Source: DATJLY01 sp035532935
GTDB taxonomy: Bacteria; Pseudomonadota; Alphaproteobacteria; ATCC43930; CGMCC-115725
NCBI GenBank assembly: GCA_035532935.1
Contig: DATKQE010000075.1
Span: forward strand, 1-64,000
Length of the DNA: 64,000 nt
Direction: 5' to 3'
The stretch's first letter is position 1. Each line of letters begins with the position of its first letter. The position numbers and the translations under genes are program-made. The notes beneath the pieces are model-generated. The model was not told the DNA's origin, did not search any database, and worked only from the letters and a program-made list of their open reading frames with translations. Positions 1-7,677 of the stretch are shown in pieces.

Positions 1-139
1 ACGCCGTGTACGTCGCCCCGCCCTTCTCCGCCAATACCTTCGTGATCGCCGCCGTCAGCGACGTCTTCCCGTGATCAACGTGCCCGATCGTCCCGACATT
101 GCAGTGCGGCTTCGTCCGCTCAAATTTCGCCTTCGCCAT
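1..139 (-). CDS. tuf: Elongation factor Tu, 5' end only
   Basis: The first 46 codons of EF-Tu, the GTPase that carries aminoacyl-tRNA to the ribosome. The reading begins MAKAKFERTKPHCNVGTIGH and continues into the G1 P-loop GHVDHGKT, which fixes the identity. The rest of the gene lies beyond the left edge. It reads leftward, in the same direction as the two tRNA genes just upstream, an arrangement common where tRNA-Tyr and tRNA-Gly precede tuf in Alphaproteobacteria. The ATG at 137-139 is the only sensible start. Confidence 0.97.
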   Translation of the reverse strand, partial: MAKAKFERTKPHCNVGTIGHVDHGKTSLTAAITKVLAEKGGATYTA

Positions 140-175
140 GGTCGGATTTCCTGTTCAGGCCTCGCACAAGGGCAC

Positions 176-249
176 TGGAGCGGGTGAGGGGAATCGAACC
201 CCCGTCGTAAGCTTGGAAGGCTTCTGCTCTACCATTGAGCTACACCCGC
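176..249 (-). tRNA. trnG: tRNA-Gly (anticodon TCC), CCA encoded
   Basis: Reverse-strand cloverleaf of 74 nt. The acceptor arm GCGGGTG pairs with CACCCGC, the D arm is AGCTCAATGGTAGAGC, the anticodon loop is CTTCCAA (anticodon TCC) and the T arm carries GGTTCGATTCC. The 3' end is encoded as discriminator T plus CCA. It lies between tRNA-Tyr and tuf in the same direction, so co-transcription is likely. Confidence 0.97.
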
Positions 250-286
250 CCAAGGGTGATACCGCGCGAGGGCAATGAAATGCGAT

Positions 287-372
287 TGGTGGAGGGGGGA
301 GGATTCGAACCTCCGAAGACGTACGTCGGCAGATTTACAGTCTGCTGCCTTTGACCGCTCGGCAACCCCTCC
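287..372 (-). tRNA. trnY: tRNA-Tyr (anticodon GTA), CCA encoded
   Basis: Reverse-strand class II tRNA of 86 nt. The acceptor GGAGGGG pairs with CCCCTCC, the anticodon arm GCAGA-CTGTAAA-TCTGC gives anticodon GTA, and a long variable arm with complementary GACGTACGTC precedes the T arm GGTTCGAATCC. CCA is genomically encoded. It is the upstream member of the leftward tRNA-Tyr / tRNA-Gly / tuf group. Confidence 0.97.
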
Positions 373-507
373 TGACCGCCTCGCGGCCCGGCGCAGCGGA
401 AGCCGCGTGATACGGCGCGGGCGGCGATTTGTCAAGAAAACCGCGGCTTGCGCCGCATGGCGCGGGCCCGTTATGGAGCGCGCGGATTAAGGATGGAGAC
501 AAGCACC

Positions 508-1380
508 ATGGCGCGCGATCGAGGGGCGCATGCGCGCGACCGCGGCCTGCCTCGCCGGGCGGAAGCGCCATCGGCCCCGCCGGGCGGCCGGACGCGTCGG
601 CCGGCGGCGGTGCAGACCTCGTGGATTTTCGGGCGGCATGCGGTGATGGCGGTGCTGGCGAACCCGGCGCGGCGTTGCCGGCGCGTCGTGGTAGTGCCCG
701 AGCTGGCGGCGGAATGGCGCGCGCTCGTCGCCGCGGCCGCGGCCGATCTGCCAGTCGCCGCGCCGGAGGTGATCGAACGCCGCGCACTCGAACAGCTCCT
801 GCCCGAGGGCGCGGTGCATCAGGGCATCGCCGTCGCCGCCGATCCGCTACCGCCGCGCGCGCTCGCCGACATCATCGCGGCGCTTCCCGATGCCGCGGCG
901 CCGCACATCGTTGTCGTGCTCGACCAGGTGAGCGACCCGCACAACGTCGGTGCGGTGCTGCGTTCGGCCGCCGCCTTTGCCGCGCGCGCGGTGGTGGTGC
1001 CCGATCACGGCGCGCCGGCGGCGACTGGGGTCGTCGCCAAGGCCGCTTCGGGCGCGCTCGAGACCGTGCCGCTGGTGCGCGTCGGCAATCTGGCGCGCAC
1101 GCTCGAGCGCCTCAAGGCGGCGGGGTTCTGGTGCGTCGGCCTGGCCGCGGACGCGCCGCAAAGCCTCGCCACGCTCGATCTGCCCGAGCGCGTCGCGCTG
1201 GTGCTGGGCGCCGAGGGCACCGGATTGCGCCGTCTCACCCGCGAAGGTTGCGACTACCTCGCCCACCTGCCAACGCGCGCGGCCACGGCGTCGCTCAACG
1301 TCTCGAACGCCGCGGCGGTAGCGCTCTACGAACTGACGCGGCGTCAGTGGCCCGGCGGCGGCTTCGGCAGGCCGTTATAG
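508..1380 (+). CDS. rlmB: TrmH/RlmB-family 23S rRNA 2'-O-methyltransferase
   Basis: SPOUT-fold RNA 2'-O-ribose methyltransferase; RlmB modifies the 23S rRNA peptidyl-transferase region using SAM. The N-terminal part holds the substrate-binding domain (WIFGRHAVMAVL). The three family motifs follow: LDQVSDPHNVGAVLRSA (motif 1), LVLGAEGTGL (motif 2) and SLNVSNAAAVALYE (motif 3, the SAM knot). The ATG at 508 is preferred because GGAG lies 9 nt upstream. In-frame ATGs at 448 and 493 would add only a basic low-complexity leader. The gene is divergent from tRNA-Tyr, as is common in this group. Its last 37 nt overlap the convergent cytochrome gene. Length about 290 aa. TrmH rather than RlmB activity cannot be excluded. 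Confidence 0.9.
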   Translation: MARDRGAHARDRGLPRRAEAPSAPPGGRTRRPAAVQTSWIFGRHAVMAVLANPARRCRRVVVVPELAAEWRALVAAAAADLPVAAPEVIERRALEQLLPEGAVHQGIAVAADPLPPRALADIIAALPDAAAPHIVVVLDQVSDPHNVGAVLRSAAAFAARAVVVPDHGAPAATGVVAKAASGALETVPLVRVGNLARTLERLKAAGFWCVGLAADAPQSLATLDLPERVALVLGAEGTGLRRLTREGCDYLAHLPTRAATASLNVSNAAAVALYELTRRQWPGGGFGRPL

Positions 1381-1880
1381 ACATCGGCCGGAAGCACGGT
1401 CATGACGAACGTCGTGGCCTTCTCGGTGGGGCCGAACGGACCGGCCACGGCGTTGCGCACGGGCGGCAGGCTCTGGAGATAGGCGGCGATCGCCTCGGCA
1501 TCGCGGTGGGTGAGGTGCGAGAGACCCCGCCATGGCATGATCGGCGCCAGCATGCGCCCGTCCGGCCGCTTGCCGGTGGTGAAGGCGGTGATGATCTGCT
1601 TCCGCGTCCATTTGCCGAGCCCGGTCTCCTTGTCCGGCGTCAGGTTGCGCGGGACGAACACGCCAAGGCCGGGAATGGCGAACCCGACCTCGGAGCCGCC
1701 GAGAAAGCGCTTCATGTCGGGATGGCCGAGAAAACTGCCGGGCGTATGGCAGTCGCTGCAACCGCCGATTTCGACCAGATACTTGCCGCGCTTGGTCAGG
1801 GCGCTGGCATTGGCACCATGGAACGATGCCACGAGCAGTGCCGCCGTGGCAGCCGCGGCGAGACAGAGACGTTTCGACAT
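1344..1880 (-). CDS. Periplasmic class I cytochrome c
   Basis: A 178-aa protein with a Sec signal peptide (MSKRLCLAAAATAALLVASF, cleavage near ANAS-A) and one haem-attachment site CSDCH at about residues 40-44. A later Met in DGRMLAPIMPW is a plausible sixth ligand. It would carry electrons in the periplasm, as many short cytochromes that serve dehydrogenases do. GAGGGGG lies a few bases before the ATG at 1880. The 3' end overlaps the end of the convergent methyltransferase gene, so there is no room for a terminator between them. No dehydrogenase partner is adjacent, so its electron donor is unknown. Confidence 0.85.
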   Translation of the reverse strand: MSKRLCLAAAATAALLVASFHGANASALTKRGKYLVEIGGCSDCHTPGSFLGHPDMKRFLGGSEVGFAIPGLGVFVPRNLTPDKETGLGKWTRKQIITAFTTGKRPDGRMLAPIMPWRGLSHLTHRDAEAIAAYLQSLPPVRNAVAGPFGPTEKATTFVMTVLPADVYNGLPKPPPGH

Positions 1881-2067
1881 GTTTTCCCCCTCAACTTCGG
1901 CGATCGTGACGGTGACCGCCGAGGACGGTAGAAAACGGCAAGCCCCGTCCAGAAGCAACGAAAAATTGCCGATATTGCGCCATGATGGGGCTCGGCCGCG
2001 ACGCGTTGCGTCGCCGGCGGGCCCCGTGACAGGCGATGCAGAGGGGCGCAGCAGGAGGAGTCCGGAG

Positions 2068-3645
2068 ATGGACGCGACGCTCGGCCACGTGATGACCATT
2101 ACCGGCGCGGCGATGACCGCCAGCGTCGAGCTCGACCCCGACGCGCTCGCCCGCTCCATCCGCATCGGCAGCCTGGTCAAGGTGCCGACGGCGGGGCTCG
2201 ACGTGATCGGCACCGTGAGCGGCTTCGCCTGGGAGCCGGGCGAGCCGCCGCGCCGCACGCTCTCCGCCGATCTCCTGGGCGAGCTCGGCAGCGATCCGGA
2301 CGGCGTCCGCCGCTTTCGCCGCGGCGTGTCGCAATACCCGGTCTCGGGCGCGGCGATGGTCGCGGCGAACGACGCGGATCTCGGCGCGATCTATGTCAAG
2401 CCGCAAGCGGTCAGCGCCCGCATCGGCTCGCTCTATCACGAGCGCGAACGCGCCGCCTACGTGCTGACGGACGAGCTGCTCGCCAAGCATTTCGCCGTCC
2501 TCGGCACCACCGGATCGGGCAAATCCTGCGCCGTCACGCTGATCCTGCGGTCGATCATCGCCGCCGATCCCTATGCCCATGTCGTCGTGCTCGACCCGCA
2601 CAACGAATACGCGGCGGCGTTCGGCGATCGCGCCGAGGCGATCAACATCGACAACCTACAACTGCCGTTCTGGCTGCTCGACCACGAGGAGGCGGTCGAG
2701 GCGCTGGTGCGCGGCGGCACGCCCGAGGAGCAGCAATCGCAGGCGACCATCCTCAAGGAGGCGGTCACGCTGGCGCGGCGCAAATACGCCGGCGACACGT
2801 CGACCAATTCCTGGATCACGGTCGATACCCCGGTGCCGTTCCGGGTCGGCGATCTATTGCAGATTCTCGACGAGGCGATGGGACGGCTCGACAAGGCCGA
2901 CTCCTCCGCGCCCTATCTGCGGCTCAAGACGCGAATCGAATCGTTGAGCAACGACCGGCGCTTCGCCTTCATGTTCTCGCGCGTCGTCACGCGCGATTCG
3001 CTGGGCGGCGTGATCAGCCGCCTGCTGCGCATCCCGGTCGGCAGCCGGCCGCTCACCATCATCGACCTGTCCGGCGTGCCGTCGGAGATCGTCGATGTCG
3101 TGGTCTCGCTCTTATGCCGGATCACCTTCGACTTCGCACTCTGGGCCGAGCGCGAGCGCATGCCGCCGCTGCTGCTGGTGTGCGAGGAGGCGCACCGCTA
3201 CGTCCCCAACGATCCGAATAGCGGCCTCCTGTCGACGACGCGGTCGATCGCGCGCATCGCCAAGGAGGGCCGCAAATACGGCGTCTCGCTCGGCCTCGTC
3301 ACGCAACGCCCATCCGAGCTTTCGGTGAGCGCGCTGGCGCAATGCGGGACGCTGTTCGCGCTGCGCATGGGCAACGACCTCGATCAGCGCTTCGTCGCCA
3401 ACGCGCTGCCCGAGGCGGCGCACGGCATGCTCGCGGCGCTGCCCGGCATGCGGCCGCAGGAAGCGATCGTGGTCGGCGAAGGCGTGCCGCTGCCGATGCG
3501 CATCCGCTTCGACGACCTCCCGCCCGACGCGCGCCCACGCAGCAAGAGCGCCGAGTTCTCCAAATCCTGGCGCGAGGATCTGGCCGGCACCGACTTCGTC
3601 GACGAAGGCATCCGCCGCTGGCGCATGCAGATGCGTCAGACGTAG
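2068..3645 (+). CDS. HerA-like ATPase / DUF87 helicase
   Basis: A 525-aa HerA/FtsK-superfamily ATPase. An N-terminal HAS-barrel-like region (SIRIGSLVKVPTAGLDVIG) precedes the RecA-like motor. Walker A GTTGSGKS falls near residues 146-153 and Walker B LLLVCEEAH near residue 368. HerA proteins act as hexameric DNA translocases. In archaea they pair with the nuclease NurA, and in bacteria with various nucleases or effectors. No NurA, SIR2 or DUF4297 partner is adjacent. GGAGGAG and GGAG lie before the ATG at 2068; the frame stays open further upstream, but that region overlaps the cytochrome gene. A housekeeping DNA-processing role or a solitary defence-type ATPase are both possible. Confidence 0.85.
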   Translation: MDATLGHVMTITGAAMTASVELDPDALARSIRIGSLVKVPTAGLDVIGTVSGFAWEPGEPPRRTLSADLLGELGSDPDGVRRFRRGVSQYPVSGAAMVAANDADLGAIYVKPQAVSARIGSLYHERERAAYVLTDELLAKHFAVLGTTGSGKSCAVTLILRSIIAADPYAHVVVLDPHNEYAAAFGDRAEAINIDNLQLPFWLLDHEEAVEALVRGGTPEEQQSQATILKEAVTLARRKYAGDTSTNSWITVDTPVPFRVGDLLQILDEAMGRLDKADSSAPYLRLKTRIESLSNDRRFAFMFSRVVTRDSLGGVISRLLRIPVGSRPLTIIDLSGVPSEIVDVVVSLLCRITFDFALWAERERMPPLLLVCEEAHRYVPNDPNSGLLSTTRSIARIAKEGRKYGVSLGLVTQRPSELSVSALAQCGTLFALRMGNDLDQRFVANALPEAAHGMLAALPGMRPQEAIVVGEGVPLPMRIRFDDLPPDARPRSKSAEFSKSWREDLAGTDFVDEGIRRWRMQMRQT

Positions 3646-3675
3646 CGCGCCTGCCGCGTCGCCACACGCGGCCCG

Positions 3676-4215
3676 TCACAGCCCATAGAGCGTCTGGAGG
3701 ACGCAAAGCGCGCCCACGAGCACGCCCGCGGCTGTCTCCTGGCTCATCGCGCGGCCCCCGCCCCAACCTTCACGCAGCGCCCATTGCCGGAGGCTCAATT
3801 CGCAGCCGATCACGTGCCAGAGGCACGATCCCGCCGGCGAGGCGATGCCGCCCACGGCGGTCAGCGCGCGCCACACGCGGCGCCGTGCCTCGACCTGCTG
3901 CTCGCTCAATTCGAGCCCGTGTCCCGCGCCTTGCGGCGGGCGGCGGAGATCGGGAGCGCCGAGGGGATCGAGCGACGCGCGCGCGAACTGGGCGCGGAAA
4001 TCGTCGGCGGCCTGGCACATCGCCGGCGTGACCGAGCCCTGGCGCAGCATCCGGGCCAGCGTGTCGGCGCTGCGATAAGGCCGCGACGGATTTCCCGACT
4101 CGTCGGCGATGGCATGAGGCATGAGCGCGACATCACCGTGCCGCAGTCGCTCCAAGGTCGGGCCCGGCGCCGCCTTGGGCGGCCGGCCGCGCTTGCCGCC
4201 CGCCGCGCTTACCAT
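3676..4215 (-). CDS. DUF6456-type protein with AT-hook N-terminus
   Basis: A 179-aa protein of no established function. It opens with an AT-hook-like KRGRPPK, then a polar segment. The C-terminal region (about residues 55-165) resembles DUF6456: a repeated Ala/Arg helical pattern, then LWHVIGCELSLRQWALREGW. The family occurs mainly in Alphaproteobacteria and is presumed DNA-related; that role is inferred. The ATG at 4213-4215 lies inside the stop region of the upstream gene (7-nt overlap), so translation is probably coupled. It converges on the HerA-like gene 30 bp away. Confidence 0.65.
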   Translation of the reverse strand: MVSAAGGKRGRPPKAAPGPTLERLRHGDVALMPHAIADESGNPSRPYRSADTLARMLRQGSVTPAMCQAADDFRAQFARASLDPLGAPDLRRPPQGAGHGLELSEQQVEARRRVWRALTAVGGIASPAGSCLWHVIGCELSLRQWALREGWGGGRAMSQETAAGVLVGALCVLQTLYGL

Positions 4216-4631
4216 GCCTCGTCCTCCGTCCCTGGCCGGCAGTGGAGCGCGGCGAGCGCATCGTCCGGCTCGGCCGCTTCGACGGGATCGGGCACGGCGC
4301 AGGCAGCGAGATAGGGCGGTGGCGGCGCGGCGCGATCGGCCGCGCGCGCCTGTGCCCGGGCGATGCGTGCAGCCGCTTCGGTGCCGGGTGCGATGCGGCA
4401 CAGCGCGCGATGGCGGGCGCAATAGGGCGAACGTGCCACCACCGGCGCGCCACAGGGACGCGGCCGATCGCCGCCGGAGCTCCCGTTACGTATGTATGCG
4501 CAGCGCTCGCGTTTTTTGAACTTTGAGTTGAGTCCGCCTGGATCGATCGTGACAAATTCGGGAATTTGGCCTAATGTTCTTGAATTGTTCTCATCGTGGG
4601 ACGACGCGTCATGACCAGTGCTCTGGACCAT
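4209..4631 (-). CDS. Small protein with GcrA-tail-like Cys/His zinc motif
   Basis: A 140-aa protein. The centre has CGAPVVARSPYCARHRALC, whose C-G-x-P-V-x5-P-Y-C-x2-H pattern resembles the C-terminal zinc knuckle of the alphaproteobacterial cell-cycle regulator GcrA. The GcrA N-terminal helix-turn-helix is not present. The remainder is Ala/Arg/Pro-rich. The ATG at 4631 is supported by GGGGAG 8 nt upstream and by a good promoter at 4687-4715. A TTG at 4721 would start upstream of that promoter. It is coupled to the DUF6456 gene downstream and divergent from the S24 repressor, which probably controls it. Real function unknown. Confidence 0.6.
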   Translation of the reverse strand: MVQSTGHDASSHDENNSRTLGQIPEFVTIDPGGLNSKFKKRERCAYIRNGSSGGDRPRPCGAPVVARSPYCARHRALCRIAPGTEAAARIARAQARAADRAAPPPPYLAACAVPDPVEAAEPDDALAALHCRPGTEDEAW

Positions 4632-4686
4632 TTTCCGATCTCCCCGGGAGAGGTCGCGCCTTGCCGAGCAAACGCAACAGACCGTA

Positions 4687-4715
4687 AATGTACGTTTAAT
4701 ACGTTCGTTCGTCAA
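4687..4715 (-). promoter_or_regulatory. Sigma70-like promoter for the leftward regulatory pair
   Basis: On the reverse strand TTGACG (4715-4710), a 17-bp spacer and TACATT (4692-4687). Transcription would start near 4680, about 50 nt before the ATG at 4631. The -35 box is next to the palindrome at 4717-4732, so a protein bound there could block or recruit polymerase. Confidence 0.55.
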
Positions 4716-4716
4716 G

Positions 4717-4732
4717 GGCAAACGCGTTTGCC
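4717..4732. promoter_or_regulatory. Perfect 16-bp palindrome, candidate operator
   Basis: GGCAAACGCGTTTGCC is fully self-complementary. It sits in the divergent gap between the S24 repressor (start 4764) and the GcrA-tail-like gene (start 4631), immediately upstream of the leftward -35 box. The same half-site GCAAACGC recurs at 4668-4675. Binding by the S24 repressor is inferred from position only. Confidence 0.6.
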
Positions 4733-4763
4733 GTGGCCGGGCCTTCGCGGTTACACTGGAGTC

Positions 4764-5441
4764 ATGGCCGACGCCTCGCCCGCCGCCCGCAAGCTCAAAC
4801 TGCTGCGACAGCGTGCCGGGTTGTCAATCCGCGAGGTCGCCCACGCCCTCGGCATGGAACACGGCTCGAGCTACCAGCATTACGAGGATCGGTTCCGCAA
4901 GGCGCATCTGCCTCTCGACCTGATGCGCAAGCTGGCGCCGATCTTCGCCAAAGGCGGGGTCGAGGCGTCGGAACTCCTGGCCTTGGCGGGAATTGACGGC
5001 CGCAGCGGCGGTGGCGACGGTGGAAACATGCTCCGCATCGAGGAACTCGATGTGCGCGCCAGCGCCGGCGCGGGGCTCGTGGGCGGCGAGGAGCGCATCG
5101 TTGCCCAGTGGCAGGTTCCGACCGAAATCGTGCGCGGCTACAGCACCGCGCCGGCCTCCGAATTGCGCATCATCACCGTGATAGGCGACAGCATGGAGCC
5201 GGCGCTGCTGCCGGGTCAGCGCGTGCTCGTCGACACCGGCGACCGCCTGCCCAGCCCGCCCGGAATCTTCGTCGTCTGGGACGGGCTTGGCCTCGTCGTG
5301 AAGCGTATCCAGGCGCTCCCCCACAGCGAGCCGCCCCGGGTCAAGATCACCTCGGACAACGCCAAATACGATCCGTATGAACGCACGCTGGAGGAGGCCT
5401 ACATCCAGGGCCGAGTCATCGGCCAATGGCGCTGGCTGTGA
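4764..5441 (+). CDS. XRE/S24 LexA-CI-type transcriptional repressor
   Basis: A 225-aa phage-repressor-like regulator. The N-terminal helix-turn-helix spans about residues 8-65 (KLKLLRQRAGLSIREVAHAL). The C-terminal S24 peptidase domain has the nucleophile serine in VIGDSMEPALLPGQRVLVD and the catalytic lysine in LGLVVKRIQ. Such proteins bind operators as dimers and may self-cleave when RecA is activated. The exact cleavage site is not obvious here; the Ala-Gly pair in SAGAGLVGG is a candidate. The ATG at 4764 follows CTGGAGTC. An in-frame ATG at 4596 would precede the operator region and is unlikely. No integrase or structural phage genes are nearby, so this is a domesticated or chromosomal regulator. 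Confidence 0.85.
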   Translation: MADASPAARKLKLLRQRAGLSIREVAHALGMEHGSSYQHYEDRFRKAHLPLDLMRKLAPIFAKGGVEASELLALAGIDGRSGGGDGGNMLRIEELDVRASAGAGLVGGEERIVAQWQVPTEIVRGYSTAPASELRIITVIGDSMEPALLPGQRVLVDTGDRLPSPPGIFVVWDGLGLVVKRIQALPHSEPPRVKITSDNAKYDPYERTLEEAYIQGRVIGQWRWL

Positions 5442-5513
5442 CGATGAAACGCATATAGCGTTGGTTTTGAATGCTTAATACATACGTTCTCCCCAGCCCC
5501 TCGCGCGGCAGCT

Positions 5514-6281
5514 TCAGAACGAGGCGCTGAGCCCGCCGTCCACCGTCAGCACGTGGCCGTTGACATAGGAGGCCGACGCCGACGCCAGGAACAGCGCCGC
5601 GCTGCCGATCTCCGCCGGCTCACCCCAGCGTCGGAGTGGGCAGCGCCGCGCCAGAAACGCCGCCACCTCCGGATCCGCCGCCATATCGCGATTGGCCTCG
5701 GTGCGGAAATATCCCGGCGCGATGGCGTTGGCGGTCACGCCGCAGGGCCCGTATTCCACCGCGAGTGCGCGCACGAGCGCCGCCAACCCGCCCTTGGCCG
5801 CGGTATAGGCGGCATCGCCCGCGCGCGCGATCGGCCCCGCGACCGAGGTGAGGAAGACGATCCGTCCCCATCCCGCCGGCAGCATCAGTGCGAGCGCCGC
5901 CTTGGCGAGCGCGAAATTCGCGGCGAGATTGACATCGATCACGTGGCGGAAATCGTCGAGCGATAGCGCCGCGACCGGGGCGCGCCGGCGCAGGCCCGCC
6001 GCGCCAACGAGAATGTCGAGCCGCCCGTGCTCGGCGGCGAGCCGCGCGAACGCGGCGGCGACGCCATCGGCGTCGGCGATATCGAAGGGAAGCGGCAGCG
6101 CGGCGATCCGTTCCGCCGCGAGCCGCGCCCGCGCCGCATCGAGCGCCGCCGCGTCGCGTCCGCCGAGCCGCAACGCGGCCCCCGCCTGACCGAGGCTGCG
6201 CGCGATCTCGAAGCCGAGACCGCGCGCCGCCCCGGTGACCAGCGCCACCCGTCCGTCGAGGGAGAAGGGATGCTCCGCCAT
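5514..6281 (-). CDS. SDR-family NAD(P)-dependent oxidoreductase
   Basis: A 255-aa classical short-chain dehydrogenase. The cofactor motif TGAARGLG lies near residue 17. The catalytic Ser is in LTSVAG and the Tyr/Lys pair in YTAAK. The C-terminus GHVLTVDGGLSASF is typical. The sequence resembles gluconate 5-dehydrogenase / 3-oxoacyl-ACP reductase-like enzymes, but the substrate is unknown. It stands alone between the S24 regulator and an ABC binding-protein gene. Confidence 0.85.
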   Translation of the reverse strand: MAEHPFSLDGRVALVTGAARGLGFEIARSLGQAGAALRLGGRDAAALDAARARLAAERIAALPLPFDIADADGVAAAFARLAAEHGRLDILVGAAGLRRRAPVAALSLDDFRHVIDVNLAANFALAKAALALMLPAGWGRIVFLTSVAGPIARAGDAAYTAAKGGLAALVRALAVEYGPCGVTANAIAPGYFRTEANRDMAADPEVAAFLARRCPLRRWGEPAEIGSAALFLASASASYVNGHVLTVDGGLSASF

Positions 6282-6435
6282 GCCGCCCGCGCCCCATGAA
6301 TTGCCGCTCCCATCCTACCAGCCCGCCGCCGCGGCGCAGCAGGTTCTCCCTGCGCCGCGATCTCGGCTAGACTGCGGCAAACGATCCGGTGCGGCCGCAC
6401 CGGATCGAAACACGGCATCAAAGGGAGGTTGCACC

Positions 6436-7419
6436 ATGGCGCGATCGGGATGGTGGAGCGGCTTCGTCGGCCTGGTTCTGGGCGTGGGGATCGTGCTCTG
6501 TTTCGGCGGCGGGCATGCACGCGCCGAGGCGACGCTCCGGGTCGGCAAGGCGATCGCCGGGCCGTTCGACTTCACGCCGCTCGATATCGGCATGGCGCAA
6601 GGATTTTTTAAGCGCCACGGACTTGCGATCGAAGAGGTGAATTTCGCCGGCAGCGCCAAGCTGCAGCAGGGCCTCGCCGCCAATGCCGTCGATATCGGCC
6701 TCGGCTCCGGGCCGGAGCTGGGCTTCGTCGCCAAGGGCAACAGCGATCTCGGCGTCGCGGCTTTCGCGGGGCCGCCCGACGGCCTCGTCCTGGTCGTGCG
6801 CAGCGGCGCGCCGATCCACACGCTCGCCGATCTCAAGGGCAAGAGGATCAGCGTCTCCACCGTCGGGGGTCTCACCGATTGGTTGGTGCGTGAACTTTCG
6901 CGCCGCCAGGGCTGGGGGCCCGACGGCATCGACGTGGTCGCGCTCGGCACCGACCAGGCGCAGATCGCGGCGATGCGGACGGTGGAAGTGGACGGCATGC
7001 CGCTCGATGTCGCCTCGGCGGCGCTGCTCGAACAGCACGGGGCGGTTCGCATCCTCCTGCCTTTCGGCAGCGTGGTGCGGGATTTCATCAACCACGTCAC
7101 GTTCGCAACCGACGCGATCATGAAAACGCATCCCCACGAGGTGCGCGAATTCCTCGCCGCCTGGTTCGAGACGGTGAAATGGATGCGCCACAACAAGGAC
7201 GAAACCGTCAAGATCGCGGCGCCGGTGATGGGCAAGCCGCCGGCAATCGCCGCCAAGGCCTATGACATCGTCATGCCGTCGCTGTCGGATACCGGCCGGT
7301 TCGATCCCAAGGGGCTCGAGACGCTCGCGCGCTCCTTCGTCGACATGAAAATCTTTCCGCAGGCGCCCGACATGACGAAGCTCTACACGGAAAAATTCCT
7401 GCCCGGCGCAACCAACTGA
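6436..7419 (+). CDS. ABC transporter substrate-binding protein, NMT1/THI5-like
   Basis: A 327-aa periplasmic binding protein with a signal peptide (FVGLVLGVGIVLCFGGGHARA, residues about 9-29). The NMT1-type fold follows: TPLDIGMAQGFFKRHGLAIE, LAANAVDIGLGSG and LADLKGKRISVSTVGG. Family members bind nitrate, sulfonates, pyrimidine precursors or aromatic acids for ABC import. A strong AAGGGAGG site precedes the ATG at 6436. No permease or ATPase gene is adjacent, so it is an orphan that may use the importer at 21191-23744 or a distant one. It ends directly against the oppositely oriented pseudogene. Confidence 0.85.
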   Translation: MARSGWWSGFVGLVLGVGIVLCFGGGHARAEATLRVGKAIAGPFDFTPLDIGMAQGFFKRHGLAIEEVNFAGSAKLQQGLAANAVDIGLGSGPELGFVAKGNSDLGVAAFAGPPDGLVLVVRSGAPIHTLADLKGKRISVSTVGGLTDWLVRELSRRQGWGPDGIDVVALGTDQAQIAAMRTVEVDGMPLDVASAALLEQHGAVRILLPFGSVVRDFINHVTFATDAIMKTHPHEVREFLAAWFETVKWMRHNKDETVKIAAPVMGKPPAIAAKAYDIVMPSLSDTGRFDPKGLETLARSFVDMKIFPQAPDMTKLYTEKFLPGATN

Positions 7420-7644
7420 TCAGATCGGCTCGGCCAGGGACGCGTTGGTCCGCGCCACGACACCGACCGGCTCGGCATCATTCGTTCCCGGGTGGCGGTC
7501 CCACAGCGCCATCTGGTGGGAAGCCTCGACCACCATGCGGCAGCGCGTATAACGCCGCGCCATGAAGCGTTCGAGCGCCGCCGCCAGCGTCATGCCGGCG
7601 ACGCCGCCGCCCACCACCATTAGGACATTCCGAACCGCCGGCAT
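7420..7644 (-). pseudogene. Collapsed FAD-dependent monooxygenase (N and C ends only)
   Basis: A 74-codon open frame. Its start matches the FAD-binding N-terminus of PHBH-type monooxygenases (NVLMVVGGGVAGMTLAAALE). Its second half matches the C-terminal segment of the same family (MARRYTRCRMVVEASHQMALW). About 300 residues between them, including the GD motif, are missing. The junction is in frame, as expected from an internal deletion. It is the last gene of the leftward group beginning at 8930. A short functional protein is unlikely. Confidence 0.7.
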
Positions 7645-7677
7645 GCCCGTCCTCCCGAAGCCGCGACCGCCCCCGCG

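Noticed and set aside
4632..4721. TTG at 4721 as start of the GcrA-tail-like protein
   Set aside because: That start lies upstream of the predicted promoter and operator; the ATG at 4631 has a good ribosome site.
3676..5441. Prophage remnant
   Set aside because: Only the S24 repressor is phage-like. There are no integrase, terminase, capsid or tail genes and no attachment repeats, so a chromosomal regulatory island is a better reading.
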